From: Termitomyces sp. T153
Taxonomy: Eukaryota; Basidiomycota; Agaricomycetes; Agaricales; Lyophyllaceae
Direction: 5' to 3'
Length of the DNA: 64,000 bases
Assembly: GCA_018296165.2 (NCBI GenBank)
Contig: JACKQL020000005.1
Coordinates: 682,001-746,000 of the forward strand
The notes beneath the pieces were generated by a model. It made no database searches and had not been told where the DNA came from. It saw only the letters and a program-made list of their open reading frames with translations. This document shows, one piece after another, positions 19,241 through 32,399 of this stretch. The first letter of the stretch is position 1; every line of letters begins with the position of its first letter. The translations under genes and the position numbers were made by a program.

Positions 19241-22200
19241 TTAGGTCCTCTTTTTAGGTTTCCTGCACAGCACTAGGTGGCATAGGGGCACATCACTGTT
19301 GTATTGTCTTGAGCAAAGAATCCAGAAAGAAACTAAATATAAGATTATGTAGCAGGAAAGAGGAGAACCAGAAAGAGCATTCACACTGTATATTTGATTA
19401 ACAAATCCATTCGACCCATGAAGATCAGCAGCAAGAGAAGAACCTAAACCTGGGATAAGTAGTGCCATGATGGAGGTTTCCAAACGGATCTCTATGTACA
19501 TATATGAAGATCACGAGAGCTGTTGACAAATTGGCAGATCGAAGATAGGGAACTAATGTTCGTAGCCAAAGTTGGATAACTCTCAAAATCTAAAAGGATC
19601 ATCCGTCTGGCTTACATGCCAAGGGAATCGGTCCTTGATAGATGACACATTGTCAGTATAATGAATATGGCTCGTCGATGCAGTGAAACACCTTAAAATA
19701 CGTATTTGATGAAAGGAGGTGGTAAGTACATTGTAGTTCAGAACAAGTGTTAATTATGTCAAAGTTCGGAATTGCGGAGAATGAAAAACTTGGCCACGCG
19801 GTGAGGTGCGTGGTTTCTAAAGTCCGAGGCATCTCGGGCCGCGTCTCTGATTCAATTCGGATGGGTTGCGCACTCACTGCACTTTAAAACGCCAGTACTA
19901 AGATTCTCAGTTCCACAAAATTTGAATACCCAAATCATCAACCATATTTTCTGACAACTGTCCACACTCCTTATGTTATGAAAAAGGTTTGAGTATATAA
20001 ATGTGCCGCAAAAGAATTCACAGTCTAGTCGTGTTCCTTCCTAATTTTGTCATTCAATATGGTCGGATTCGCAAGATTCCTATCTCTGAAGGCCAAGATT
20101 TCTCTGGTTACCCTTGCATCTGAAAACCATCCGTGCCGAAGGTCAACGATAGGTGCGAAGAACAAAGGCACTTCATCTACGTTAGATATTTCTCTGGCTT
20201 ACTGTAAAAGAACGCTGTTCAACCCTCCCTACCCTTGACAAAAGGGCCGCTGAAGAGCAGTTGAAATTGCTGATAGTTTCATTGAGAAGTCTCACATAAG
20301 CACTTGATTAGCGATAGTTATATTGGTGAATGTCAATGTTATTGATACTACTTATGTCCGTTTGATACAAGACGAGCATATACAAGACATTCTCAGATTG
20401 GCGGCCTATCTGATGGGTTCTGGATACACAACCGTTTCCGACCCACTTGCCCTCAAGGGAGTTTGGCAACATTTTTGGTCTTTGGAAAACTTAGCCTACC
20501 GGGATATCCGGTTTACTGGCATTCAGGCAGCTGCGTAACGCATTCCCGGACAATTCCCCAACCATATTCACGCATGGGAACTTAGAATGTAATGCGGAAG
20601 GCTTTTGGCTGCCAATGAGTGGGGCTACCTATTAGTACTAGTATTACAGGGAATACATGAAGATATGTTCTTAGCTCAAGGAGACTGCGGTTTAATAAAG
20701 CTGAGAAAGCTCAGAGGGAGATTCTACAACCCGCATACAAGAATGAGAATAACTTAATCATTTTTGTTCTATTACTGGTATAGTTATTAGGATGTTCACC
20801 ATAAGGCATGTATACCTTAACTACCAATTTCAATACATGATGTTTGAATTAGTTTGTCATGTGTATAGAGTGAACTACCCCGGTGCAAACTACCGGTGAT
20901 CCCGAGTGGCTTTTTCGACATTAGTAATATGTTTACACCACCATGGTCTTGACCCGTGTGTGGGCGTCAAAGCGATAAGATAAGCTTTTGGAAACCGGCT
21001 TTCTATTGAGGAAATATTTCCTCATCGATCTCATGACCCTTGCATAGCACTTATATCGTGCAAAAAGCACATTCCATTTGGTGATCTTCAATGAGGTTCG
21101 AAAGGACTAGGCGACTCATTGAACCACATCAACGTCAGCCTATACGGGGAACTGCGGCGTCAAATTGGGTATGATGTGGGTTTATCCTTCCTTTCTTTTC
21201 GAAGCGGATAGCCCTATGATATGCGATAACGGATCCACACCAAGTACGAATGGGTCGTCTTCAAATGAAATCTAGGTCATCCTACGATGTTGATTTGAAA
21301 ATCTCTTGAAGACAGATCAATGATCTAACAAAGAGTGAGGAGAAGCTGATTCTAAATAGTCTTTATCAGGATATATTGATGAAATTCAAATTGCGCATCG
21401 CATACAGAGACATTGTCAGGACTTCCATTTGGGGGACTTCCATTTTGGGACATGATAATTAATCGAATGGTTACCGGGCTGTCGGAGACAGATCTATGAC
21501 TGAGAAAAGGCTCTGAATATACTTGCTGACAGTCGACAGGGCCTACAGCAGGATCATGGGTAACTGATGAACCTGATACATATAATTCATCACCACAGAA
21601 GTGCGTGAGAGACATGATGACGGCTTGAGAGCGATGCTTAACTATACAATGGCCTGACTCAACGAAATACGATAAAATCCGCCATAACCTGTGAAAAGTC
21701 ATGGTGTATCGCCTTCGAGAAGGCTCATATCACGCAACAATGCTCTCTTTGGGCGTTTAGTCAACACATGGTGTGGTGAGCGGGAAGCATGAGCGTCGAG
21801 AGACGTGATCGATTTCACGTAAGCAATGACGAAAAGCCCGAAAGGGTTTCCTCACTTGACCAATCTTTCAGAACGCGGATATTCTCGCAAGTCAAGCACT
21901 ACTTTTATCATACCTTTTTGCTATCAACGTGGACTCTCTGGTCAGGAAATTGTCCATCCATTCGTCGAAGGTTAATCCTTGAAGTTGTTGGTTAGAGCTT
22001 CGGTTTCCCGCAAACAGCCTTTCCTCAAGGGTCAAGTCGTTCATAGGTAAGGAAACGAGTTACGTATATTCAATCCATTTTCTGAGTGGGTCAAGGGCAT
22101 TGGGAAGCTTACAAACCCGTGGCCAACTATTCGACGTCAGCGAACTCCATCCGTCCTAGAAGTTCGACGCTAACTTATAGCTTTCTAGGTAGGCAGGGAG

Positions 22201-22380
22201 CTCATCTGTCAATCCTTGATGGTATTCAACCAAAATTTCACCAGAACACTGCGCAGTTCTTCTTGCGAACGCTGCGGCGCTTAAGTCAAAAAAACAAATA
22301 TCATAAATCATATTGATATTTAACCCGGATCTCCAAGCGAGAAACCTCTCATCTTTACGTCCTTTCCGACGTGGATTACT
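19241..22380. other. Intergenic host sequence
   Basis: Base composition is balanced and no repeated or domain-bearing sequence is seen. A TATA-like GTATATAAATG (19992-20002) precedes a 60-codon frame starting at 20059 (MVGFARFLSLKAKISLVTLA) that has no recognisable family. It may be a small or remnant gene, but evidence is weak. No convincing splice-linked gene was found in the rest. Confidence 0.4.
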
Positions 22381-24798
22381 ATGTTCTCGTCAATCGCGTC
22401 CTTTTTGCCTTCCCTGCATCTCTCGAATAGCAATAGTAGTGGTATTCTGTCGCCAACACAGAGTAAGTTTGAACCTACAGACACACCTGAGGAGGAGGAG
22501 GCATATAAAGACGAACCCATTGAAGAAGAGACGAACGTAAAAAAGGGCAGGACGAAGAACGTCAATGAGGTGTGTACATTGATTAGATCATCGTGCGACC
22601 TTGACACTCAATCATTGTCAGACGTTCATTATCGTACGACCGCCTCCCGCAAAGTCGAACCATCCTCTAAACCTTCAAGTACAGCTCGTTCCCCCAACAG
22701 TGCGCAACATCCGACAGTCCGTCGACGAGAGCGATGGAGGCAACTCGACCACCACGTCATTGACACGTACGGCGTCAAATCGTTCTGATACCTCCTCGTA
22801 TGGGTCCACGGCGTCATTCTCCTCCACTGCATCCACTTCTTCTCGCCGCACCATCATTCCATTATACAGTTTGCATGCGCATAACGTTCTGACAAACACA
22901 ATTGTTGACGCCGGAACTGATGCTAAGATCGCCAAATTTCTCAGACGCGGGATGGAACTTGTTGATCTCGCCATGCTGGAACCCGTAGAAGTCTGGAGTG
23001 ACCGCCGAAGGAGTACTCAGGCTCCTCAACCTACTCCTGTTATACGCACCAGTCGCCCCACTTCCCTGGATCGAGTGCATAACACAACTGCCGAGTCCTC
23101 TGTCGTTTCGCTAACCTCGAGCGCGAACCATCAAACCACGACACCGACTGCCAAACCCTCCACCCCGACCGGACTATCTGTCCCCGTTCCTTCCTCTTCG
23201 AAACGAAACCTCTTTGGCAAAATGTTCAAGAAGAAGGACAGCCCCTCCGCCACGCCTCCCGCCTCACCTTCACGTTTCTCCCCTTCTAATTCTCCGCTCC
23301 AATTCACCAAGACTCTCACACCCGATCCCAGTACCACTCCCACAGCGCGGTCACGAGGGCACTCCCGTAATATCTCCACTACCCTCTCACCAGCCTCAAG
23401 AACGGATAAACTCCGTTACCGCTCGAGCTCGCCAAATGCACGCGCTCTAGGCCTCGGACTCCTTCAAGTACCCTCTCTCGAGGACCAGAGTAGTGGTAAT
23501 GGTAATGGACTCGCCGTAACTCGGACCGGTAGCTTTCTGGATGAAAATATGCCCATCCCTCCCACGCCTCAGCAGAGCGACGAAGGGAAAATCCTCCGTC
23601 CGCCTGTTCTCGGTATTCAGCCGACATTATCGTACTCGTATTCACCTACCGCAGGAGGTGTACCTGAACCGCTTCCGGTAGGAAGCTTAAGCAAAACAGC
23701 GCGAGCGCTCATGTATGTATGGTTCGTGAAGCGGTGGTTTAAGCGCCGTGCGGACGATACGGATAGCGGTAGGCTATTGGGGATGGTGCAGCACTCGCGT
23801 GTGTCGAGCGGACGGGGAAGCGGATTCTCGATGACTGGTGCTACTGTCGCTGCGGGGGAAGACGTTGAGGTGCGGTTTGAGTGGAAGAGGAATAGCGCGA
23901 GGGCTCGCGCGAGGAGGGGACGTGGGAGGAAAGGGAAGAAGGGTGAGGAGGCGGATGTGGAGGCAGAGAGGGGGAAAGCACCGCACGAACGAATGAGAGA
24001 TAGGGATAAGTTGTCGCATCGGATGTCGACTATCTCGCACCAGAGCGTCAGCACAAACATCAGCACAAGTGAAGACGGTCACGATCAGTCGAATATCAGG
24101 AATAGATTGGAAGAGGAGGATGCGGAGGACAGTGACCCTGAGGATTCAGAAACCCCATGGACGTGTACACTCAAGATCAGGCGTAGTGGCACTGGGACGA
24201 GGTCACGACAGGGAAGCACGACTCAAGCAAATAGTGGCGAAGACGAGTTGGGCGTCCTTCCACAAGAACCGCAGGTTCTCAGACTGAAAGTAGGGACGCT
24301 GTCGCCGACACCGCATCATCCGAAGGTACTTGGGATGCTGAAGGTGCCGTTCCCATTGCCGGACGTTGAGGTAGAACGGATGGGAGCGGTCAAACGTTCT
24401 ACTGGTAAGTGCTCAACTTCTTCTGGCTTTGCACTTGCGGGAGTCTAGACCCTCATTGTTGTTTTACCTTTCTTTCGGGTGGGAGATGGGACCTGCTAGC
24501 GTCTTCACTTTTGATCATGTATCTACAAGCATTCGTCATATGATACGTCTAGCTTGTAACAAACAAATCTTTTCGCTTATAGATTGTTCCTATTGACCTT
24601 TTTCAGTTATTTCATCTAACCAATTGATCTTCAGACAGGGAGGCACGTCAGCGTCCCCAATGGGAAGGGTTAACACTTACAGCGGAAGAAATCAAGGATG
24701 TGGTATGCAGCACGGCCATGTGGCTTACTGTAAGGGAGGGCTTCGGCGGGGTTGGAAAAGTCAGCAGGAAAGGCGATGGCTGGCGAATACGCGCATGA
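22381..24798 (+). CDS. Conserved hypothetical protein, 711 residues, three exons
   Basis: Exons are 22381-22569, 22622-24404 and 24635-24798; both introns begin GT and end CAG (52 and 230 bases). The start MFSSIASFLPS is the first ATG of the frame. Residues 1-63 are acidic. Then comes a long Ser/Thr/Pro-rich disordered part with a short ordered block near residues 130-170 (IVDAGTDAKIAKFLRRGMEL). A second ordered block is TARALMYVWFVKRWFKRR, followed by an Arg-rich patch. The ordered C-terminus spans intron 2: WTCTLKIRR, LRLKVGTLSPTPHHPKVLGM, LTAEEIKDVV and GFGGVGKVSRKGDGWRIRA. I believe this C-terminal block recurs in Agaricomycete proteins, but I know no function. No membrane segment or signal peptide is seen. 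Confidence 0.85.
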
Positions 24799-26370
24799 AA
24801 GAGGTTGTTGCGCGCTCCATAATGGATTCAGCGAAGCGGACGATTGCTTTGCCATTGCCACCTCGTTTTCTTTTATCTGTTGGTCAACGTGATATGTTTC
24901 GGTGCTTTCTATGTTTCGGTGCTCTCACGTATAGTTTTCAGTTTTCGTCGGTGTTCATTAACCACTTTGTCTTTATCTCTACAGCATCTTGTTTGTATAA
25001 AGATGACTAACTCCAATACCCATACGGCAATATTGTATAAGTGTATGCATTCAAGGGCTACCTCGTGGTCGTTGCGCCGGTTCGGTGACTCCAGGATATT
25101 GATGCGTTACAAATGCGGAATATCCTGCTCAAAGTTGGGTGAATACCGTGCTTTTCAACTTCTCCCATGCCAGAGCCTCTTGCTGCTTTCCGAGTCTCTA
25201 TAACTCACCAAATACGTCTATCAAACCCCAGGAGTTGGGAAAACAGCGTTTGAGTTACGTTTGAGCTTCGGCATGAATTTGATTTCATGTTCAGGGTTGG
25301 ATAGACGTCGTTCACACTCAAACAACCCTTTCGCACCGACATCATTTGTCGATGTTGCTAGACGTGATTTCCACTAGGGGTTTGATGTTTGCCAACATTG
25401 ACCAAAGAATCTATCATAAAGAATGTCAAAGCTACTTTGTAGGTTTAAGCCAACACCGAATTTTCTCTTAATTGAGATCCAAGTCAGTGCCTCTCCAATA
25501 GTCCGTCTTCATAGTTCTTCAAAGGGGGGGTTGACGCCTAGCTTTCTTTGTGTTGGATACCCAGAATGCCATCACTATGTCTCGCACACCAATGTCCTCT
25601 CTCATGCTTTGCCCAATGGTCCATATTTCTTCTCCACATGGTCAGCTGAGATGTCACTGCTGTAGAAGTATCAATTTCTCTTGATCTTCCTGAAGAATCA
25701 ATCCTTATGAGTTGAATTATATATTATACATCGAGGATGGAAGGTTCGTTTAACCCGATAAACTTCTATATCACCAACACGGAATAGTAAGTTTGGCTGT
25801 CTTAAGCAAATGGAGCATCTTGCTACTTCTGTGTTCTGAACGAATGTCGTCACAACCAGCGCTCCCTCAGGGTTTGTGGCTTGCCAAAGGGCCTTGGGAG
25901 TCAATCGCTCATGCAAAGGGTAACAAGACAAGTAACAATGGAGGGAGGCATCTTGTGGGGCTGAAAAGCAACAAGTCGAAGTTGTGTTATGGGCCTGATA
26001 AACTGTTTCCTTCCGTGCCTAAGTCACTTGTGCCTCAAAATCGATAGACCAAGGCAACTTCGTCTTTGTCTCTGGACGCTACGGAAATCAACCGCAGCAG
26101 AATAAATTTGCGGGTGAAAAATACGACTTCTCCGAATTAGCCAGAAGAAAAAGAGAACGATCAAAGTGCGGGCGCTTGCTGGAAGAAAAATCTTCATAGA
26201 CTAACCAATGGAAAAAACCATCATAAATATCGTCATTGCCAACCAGGCAATCATGCGGGTGGAAAAGGCTGGAATAAATACCTACTCCGAAATGGGGCAG
26301 GCCTTATATTTTAAAAAAGAAAGTCCTGATGAACAAGAGAAATCGAGCTATACAACCACATCAAACGGAT
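24799..26370. other. Intergenic host sequence
   Basis: No supported gene. Short frames on both strands (for example 25698-25931 minus) lack recognisable domains or splice partners. CpG is present at ordinary density, which sets this region apart from the island that starts at 28.45 kb. Confidence 0.4.
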
Positions 26371-27704
26371 CTAATCCGGGGTAGAGTAGCGTGGATGTGT
26401 CGAGTATGCTGGTGGTACCTCCTCCCCTTCTGCAACGACCCTAGTGGTAGTAGTCACCCCAGATGGTTGTGACCTAGTATCAGAGGAGGCACCCGTCGAT
26501 GGTGGCAGTATCTTGCGACGGGGGAGTCGTGAACGGTGATCATTATTTTCCGTTCGAGTAGTGCTCTGTACCTTATGACGTGAACTATGGCTCGTAGCTC
26601 CCGCTGTATTTGTATAACTGCTGCCACTCGGTGATGCAGTTGTTGAGAGCGATGATACTCCCTTGTCTGATGACGTCCCACCCCGCGTCGTATATCCACT
26701 GAGACTTGTGCAAGCTGTACTGGTAGATTCCCTTGACGTTGTCTTGTCTGCAGCCGTGTCTCCGCGTACTGTGTAGCCCGATATACTGTCCGTATATCCA
26801 CTGGAGCTGGGATAAGCTGTACTGGCAGATTCCCTTGACGTTGTCTTGTCTGCAGCCGTGTCTCCACGTACTATGTAGCCCGATAGACTTCCAATTGAAA
26901 GGTTTGAAGGCTCTAACAACTCGGGAGTATAAGGAGTATAATGGACGGAGAAGGGACGGAGAACGCCATTGAAGGGTCGAGTATCGGAGAGTAGCTCGCT
27001 GCCAAACGGCGTGAGTTCTCCTGGAGAACGGGTCATCCATGGCCAGTCTGTGGACGCCGATGAGTACATCATGATTATCCCTATGGAGAAATCGGTACAT
27101 ACATGTCTCTGTTGCCTTCCGAGGAACCTCTTCGTACTGAACTCTTCGCCGTTTCAGGCGGGATATCCGTCTCAACAGAATACCGATGATAACTAGTAGC
27201 ACAGCAACCCCGCCAATGACGGCGCCCGCGATCAATCCAGGCGAAACCGTTGCTGGCCTTTCAACTTGGAAATAATCAATCCACATCGTGTTCATGTTTG
27301 AAGTAGTCAATGTAACGACGAGTTCATGTTGACCACTGCTGAGTTTCGGAGACCGGTAGAACAATTGGTTGTACAAGATATCCGTCCCGGGCTTTCCGGT
27401 AAACATAGTAGTTGAATCATTCTGCCCGTCGATCATGTACATTGTTATTGGGGCAAAAGCTGGATCACCATTGTTATGGTCGCGTCCAATGCTACCGTAT
27501 ACCTGAATGGATAAGCCTACCATTCCAGTATCAGTCGTAGTATCGTATGTGGTCGCACAGACGTTCTCTACCAGTGAAAGAAATGGTAGCTTTTGAGCCC
27601 TTTATCCACGACCCATGCGCTGTATGGTTGTATTCTTGATCAATTCCACCTGACATCCACTGTCCAGAGTATACAATGCTGGGGCTGCTGTCGTCGACGA
27701 TCAT
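26371..27704 (-). CDS. Single-pass membrane protein, about 407 residues, three exons
   Basis: Exons are 27704-27572, 27516-27103 and 27047-26371, with two 55-base introns (GTAGAG...GTAG and GTATGT...ACAG), both phase 1. The outside part (about 1-135) has DDSSPSIVYSGQW, then LSIQVYGSIGRD, GKPGTDILYNQLFYRSPKL and SGQHELVVTLT...MWIDYFQVE, like the beta-sandwich ectodomain seen in many Agaricomycete single-pass proteins. A membrane segment lies at 138-159 (PGLIAGAVIGGVAVLLVIIG), followed by a stop-transfer RRISRLKRRR. The Ser/Thr-rich tail contains two 34-residue repeats (102-base unit; start points 26721 and 26823). A classical signal peptide is not seen with this start, so an upstream exon may be missing. 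Ligand and role are unknown. A decayed relative lies at 62.1-62.5 kb. Confidence 0.8.
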
Positions 27705-27933
27705 GAGAGGTTGATTAGATATGGTTGCTGGTGGTTATAGCTGAACGCAGGGGAAGATGTAGCTGGAGTGGGAATGCTCAAAGTCATGCCTAACATGGCA
27801 TCCGGCGAGAAGGATCCTCCGAATCTATAAAAATTTCTTCCAGGCTATTTTAAGGCAGGGAGGTCGAAAAGTGAACGAAATAACATGTGAAGCCGAACGC
27901 AGAGTAGAAAGCTTGAGTCTACAAGAGAAGAGA

Positions 27934-28450
27934 CAATGCGTTGAAGAATTCGAAGCTTGAAGAGTGAAGACCCGATCGGGATTTTCGGCTATCAAACCCG
28001 CATGGCACCACCGAGATCATATCTCCGACCTCAAGTTATCCCACCCCCGTAGTTCGGAGTACCCCTCGAGTCGGACATCACAATCTAGTCACACTTGGTC
28101 AAACGCCCTTTTCAAACTCCGCCTAGAGAATATTATGAGTATACATTCGGCAGGCGTGACATTGACTCGACCATCGTCCACGACGGGAGACAACTACAAC
28201 ACGGTTCCTGAACTCGAATCAAGTTGAAACAGGTAAGTAATCATACTGTTGTCTGGGTCTCAACTCTTGGACGTTCAACGTGGCTATTTGCTGCAAAACT
28301 TTTTTTCGTCCGACTCAAGGGGTACTCCGAACTACGGGGGTGGGATAACTTGAGGTCGGAGATATGATCTCGGTGGTGCCGTGCGGGTTTGATAGCCGAA
28401 AATCCCGATCGGGTCTTCACTCTTTGAACTTCAAATTGTTCAACACATTG
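27934..28450. repeat. Long inverted repeat, 143-base arms
   Basis: Left arm 27934-28076 and right arm 28308-28450 are reverse complements with about eight mismatches, six of them in the outermost 30 bases. The spacer is 231 bases. Each arm contains GAAGACCCGATCGGGATTTT and its continuation. No transposase is encoded. The right arm ends within a few bases of the broken end of element G. It could be a foldback or miniature transposon, or a hairpin-forming small-RNA locus. Confidence 0.85.
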
Positions 28451-28498
28451 CCCCTCATACTCCTCTTCATTGTTGACTAGGACTGGTAGTGAGGTGGC

Positions 28499-29393
28499 TT
28501 AGGGTGATGGCCTGGGATTGGATCCTCTGGAGCTGGAAATAACTTGACCACATTGAAGACTGTGCAGTTGGCAGAGGCCTGCTGGGAGTTTAAGTTGGTA
28601 TGCTAAAGGCCCTACCTTCTTCTCCACTGTGAAGGGGCCAAGATGATGATGTGATAACTTCTGGGATGGCTTTGTTGTCTTAATGTCTGAGCTATTCAAG
28701 TACACATGGTCCCCAGGCTTGTAGATTGGAGGTGGGTGTCTGTCTGCAATCATAGTACCATGCCATGTCTTTCTTGGCCTTCACCAATGCAGCTTTTGCC
28801 TCCTCCTGTGCCCTCCTCATCTGATCCACAAATTCATTGACAGAATCATTCTCTGAAGGGCATGCTCAAGGTTCAAATCCCATGTGAGAGTGCCTGCCAG
28901 TGTCTAGGAAGAATGGAGTCATCTGTGTGGAAGAGTGAATGTGGTTGTTGTATTGGAATTCTGCATCTGGCAGCAGCTCATCCCAGTCATCCTGCCTCTC
29001 ATTACAAAACAGGCAGAGATACTGTTCCAGTTCCTAGTTCACATGTTCTGTCTGCCCATCTGACTGAAGGTGATAGGCTGTGGTGGTATAGAGCTTCACT
29101 CCTAGCAGGCAGTATAGTTCTCAAGTGAATTCTGCCACAAACTGGGGGCCCCAGTCAGAGATGTACTCATTCAACAGACTGTGGAGTTTCCAGACATTCT
29201 TCTGGTACAGGCTGGCCACTCCAAAGACAGAGCATGTGGTGTGGATAGGTATGAAGTGAGCCTGTTTGCTGTAGAGGTCCACCACAACCATCACAGTATC
29301 ATACCCATGAGCATCTGGGAGTTTCACAATGAAATCCACTGAAGTGACACTCCAGCAAGCAGCTGGAATAGGGAGTGGGTGGAGCTGGCCCAT
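28499..29393 (-). pseudogene. Integrase of element G, degenerate
   Basis: The catalytic core starts SVTSVDFIVKLPDAHGYDTV, with Asp in VDFIV, and continues to a second Asp in EYISDWGPQFVAEFT, then a stop at 29121. The third acid region between 28760 and 29120 is frame-broken. The C-terminal domain is visible at 28753-28499: YKPGDHVYLNSSDIKTTKP, SHHHLGPFTVEKKVGPLAYQ and KLPAGLCQLHSL. Copy F has the same domains in the same order. Confidence 0.8.
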
Positions 29394-29510
29394 GGGTGCT
29401 TGGTGGTGAGGCTTGGTGCAGAGACAGAGGTTGCAGGTGCTAGTGTAGGTGCCTACATATTGGGAGATCTGTGGCCACTAATAGTTCTAGGATACCAGCT
29501 CCAGCATTTT

Positions 29511-30767
29511 CTACCTTCCAGGATGTCCAGCCACCCTGGAGTCATGATGTTGTTCTACAATGTACCAGTGAAGTTCAGGAATGTTAGGCACATAAATGTG
29601 CCCTCTGAAGGTCAAAAGCCCATCCTGAAGACCCCACTCATCTGCATGCACTGACTTGACTTCACTTGCCCAATGAGCCTGTAGGGCCTGTGCAGCTTGG
29701 GCAACCATATCCTCCTGTGCACCCTCCCAGTTCCCTCTTCTGATGTCTCTAAGGATGTTTGCCTCATCTCCTTGAACCACAATCCCTTCTAGCACATATA
29801 TGGCAAAGAGCTCTGGTCTGAGGAGGACAATGTTGTTGTTATCTCCTGCTCCTGTGCCATGGTCAGCCTGCCTGGACAGTGCATCTGGTTTGCCCATGCT
29901 CTGTCCTGGTTTGTGGTGCAGTGAGAAGTCAAAGTTGGCCAGATACAAAGACCACCAAGCTTGACATCAATTGAGTTTCTTTGCAGAGCAGAAGTACTCC
30001 AGGTTCTTGTAGTCTGTCCAGACTTCAAACTTATGCCATGCACCCTCAAGAAAATGCCACCATCCTTCAAAGGACCAAATAATTGCCAGCATCTCCTTGT
30101 CATGGATCTCATAGTTCCATTCCACCACATTAAGGCTTTTGGAGTAGAAAGCTACTGGATGCCATTTGCCATCCTCTTTTAACTGCTGGGAGAGGACTGT
30201 CCCTGTAGCAAAGTCTGAGCTTTTGGCTTCCACACAGAATGGAAAGTCATTGTCAGGGATCAAGAGGATGAGCTTTGAGGTCATGGCTTGCTTGAGGGCA
30301 TCAAAGGCAGCTTGCTGTGGAGGCTCCCACCACCATGCTGTATCCTTAACTGTGAGGTCAAAGAGGGGATGTGCATGGTGGGAGAAGTCCTGTATGAACC
30401 TCCAATAGAAATTGACAAATCCAAGAAAGGCCTGAACTTCCTTCTTGTTCCTTGGCTCAGGCCACTCTGCTACACCTGCCACTTTAATGGGGTCCATCTT
30501 GACTGTCCCATGCAAAATGATCAAACCAAGGTACTCCACTTTAGTCTGTTCAGATTTGCACTTCTTGAGCTTTAAATAGAGCTAGTGTTGGTGGAGGTGT
30601 TCCAAAACAATGTGTGTGACCTGGCAATGCTCCTCCAGAGTTTTTGTGTAGATGAGGATGTTGTCAAGATACATGCAGACAATGCCTTCCACAATCAGAT
30701 CATAGAAAATGTCATTCATCACAGTCTGGAAGGTGGCTGGGCTATTGGTAAGACAAAAGAACATCAC
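29511..30767 (-). pseudogene. RT end and RNase H of element G, degenerate
   Basis: RT motif B ([15 protein letters not shown]) and VCMYLDNILIYTK at 30767-30582. The catalytic YLDD reads YLDN. RNase H follows at 30539-29967 with NKKEVQAFLGFVNFYWRFIQ, PFCVEAKSSDFATGTVLS (Asp of the usual VTDASD changed) and VWTDYKNLEYFCSAKKL. A connection to integrase with a KPDALSRQADHGTGAG block lies at 29948-29511. Stops separate the blocks. Confidence 0.8.
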
Positions 30768-30949
30768 CAGAGGTTCAAAGAGTCCATGATTAGTTTGGAA
30801 TGTTGCCTTCCACTCATCTCTTTCTTTGATGTGTACATTGTTGTAGCCCTAATGGATGTCCAACTTTGTGAAGTAGTGTGTACCTCAAAGGTTGTTGACA
30901 AGTTCTGAGATGAGTGGCAAAGGATAGCAGTTCTTCACTGTCATTGCAT

Positions 30950-32249
30950 TCAGGACATGATAATCTTGAACCAGATGAAGAGACCCGTCCTTCTTCTTAA
31001 TAAAGAAGACTGGGGAGGCCATTGGAGACTTGGAGGGTTGTATTCATCCTGAGCTAAGATTCTCCTGCAGGAAAGCATCCAGCTCATTCTGCTCATAGAG
31101 TGCAAGTAGATAGACCTTGCAGCTGGAGGGCTCAGCATCTGGTATCAGCTCAATTGTGTGATTCCACTGCTTGCACTCTGGAAGTGAATCAAAGGAGGCC
31201 TTGGTGAATACATCCTCAAAGTCAGAGAGGTGATTGGGGATGGTGCTACAGGAAGGCTTGGGCTGTGTATTTGCTGCAAATGCCTCAGCCAGACATTGAG
31301 AAGTAGTCTGACTAGCCCAAATCTCTGCCACTGTAGGAGGGGGGCAGAGAGTTGTAGCATAGATCCTATCACCCACCTCTATGGTTTTATCCAGAGACTC
31401 TGCATCTAGAGTACTGGTCCATTCTCCTTCACCTCCCTCTCTCTCTGGAGATTCACACCCAACACCTTGGACATCCTTGTAGAGGGCCTCTCTATGAGGT
31501 AATGCCAGAGGGGGGGGACTCAGGAGGTCAAGATCAGCATTGGAGAGATGCCCAGCACAACAAGCATGTACAGCAGCATGCTTACAAACCTTGGCTCTCT
31601 GTTCCTTATAGGCCTCTTCTGCATAGGCAGTGCAGTAATGGGGGCAATGACTCATCTTCACCTCACCCTTAGTCCAGTCAATCTCTGGGTTGTGCTCACA
31701 TAGCCAGGTGAACTCCAAGATCATGTCTTGCTTTCCCAAACTAGTGACAGCAAAAGTGGCTTGCTCTGAGTGGTCTTTGTAGCAGAGGACCAGGTCCACC
31801 ATGGAGCAAAGAGAACCAGCTTTATTGAGCATGCCATCAACATTATACATGGGGATAGGATGGGAAAGGGGATGAGTGGTAAGGTGGTGTTGTTGTACAT
31901 AGTCTGTGTCAAGGAAGAGGCCCATTGCCCCACTGTCAAGCAGGGCAACCACACTTTGGGTCTGCTGGGTGTCTGTCATCTCAATTTCTACCTGGAGCTT
32001 CAGGGAATTGGTCAAAGGGGTGGAAGCAACAATGTAACAATGGGGAAGATGGCATTTCCATGCAGTGATCTGGAGGCATGGGCTAGGAGGTGTGTTTCCA
32101 GCAGAGACTTTAGCTGGAAAGGGGGTTTGTATGTCTGAGGAGGGGCTTATCATTTCGGGTGTAGTATCAATAACAGCAACAGATGTATTTGATTCTACAA
32201 ACAGCAAGGCAAAACAATTAATACTAGGCAATGGGGGCATACAGTTCAT
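30950..32249 (-). pseudogene. Protease and start of RT in element G, degenerate
   Basis: In the frame 32249-31044 the retropepsin motif is intact: SVVALLDSGAMGLFLDTDYV, followed by the family end MILEFTWLCEHNPEIDW. After a linker with an acidic stretch comes the start of the RT (HTIELIPDAEPSSCKVY, then NELDAFLQENLSSG). The next frame (about 31044-30950) holds [19 protein letters not shown]. The frame is open for about 400 codons, the longest in the element. Confidence 0.8.
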
Positions 32250-32399
32250 CCACTGCCCTTTTAAAAATTCTCAGACTCTGTAGGAACCTCCTCCAATACC
32301 TTGGCTGCTTCATCAGACTGAATAGCTATAGGTGCATCTGGAGAGGGGGTTCCCATTGCATCCCAGACTGCAAGGAGTTGGATGAGCAGCTCTTCCTAC

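Noticed and set aside
20047..20538. Small host gene with a TATA box
   Set aside because: The 60-codon frame and the next frame (no ATG start) could not be joined by good splice sites and match no family. Left as a remark on the intergenic region.
22381..22788. A 135-codon gene starting at 22381 and reading through 22570
   Set aside because: The GT...CAG intron at 22570-22621 joins this start to the long frame, and the C-terminal part after the intron is out of frame noise.
23617..24066. Minus-strand frame of 149 codons
   Set aside because: Lies opposite the spliced 711-residue gene. No domain or splice signals.
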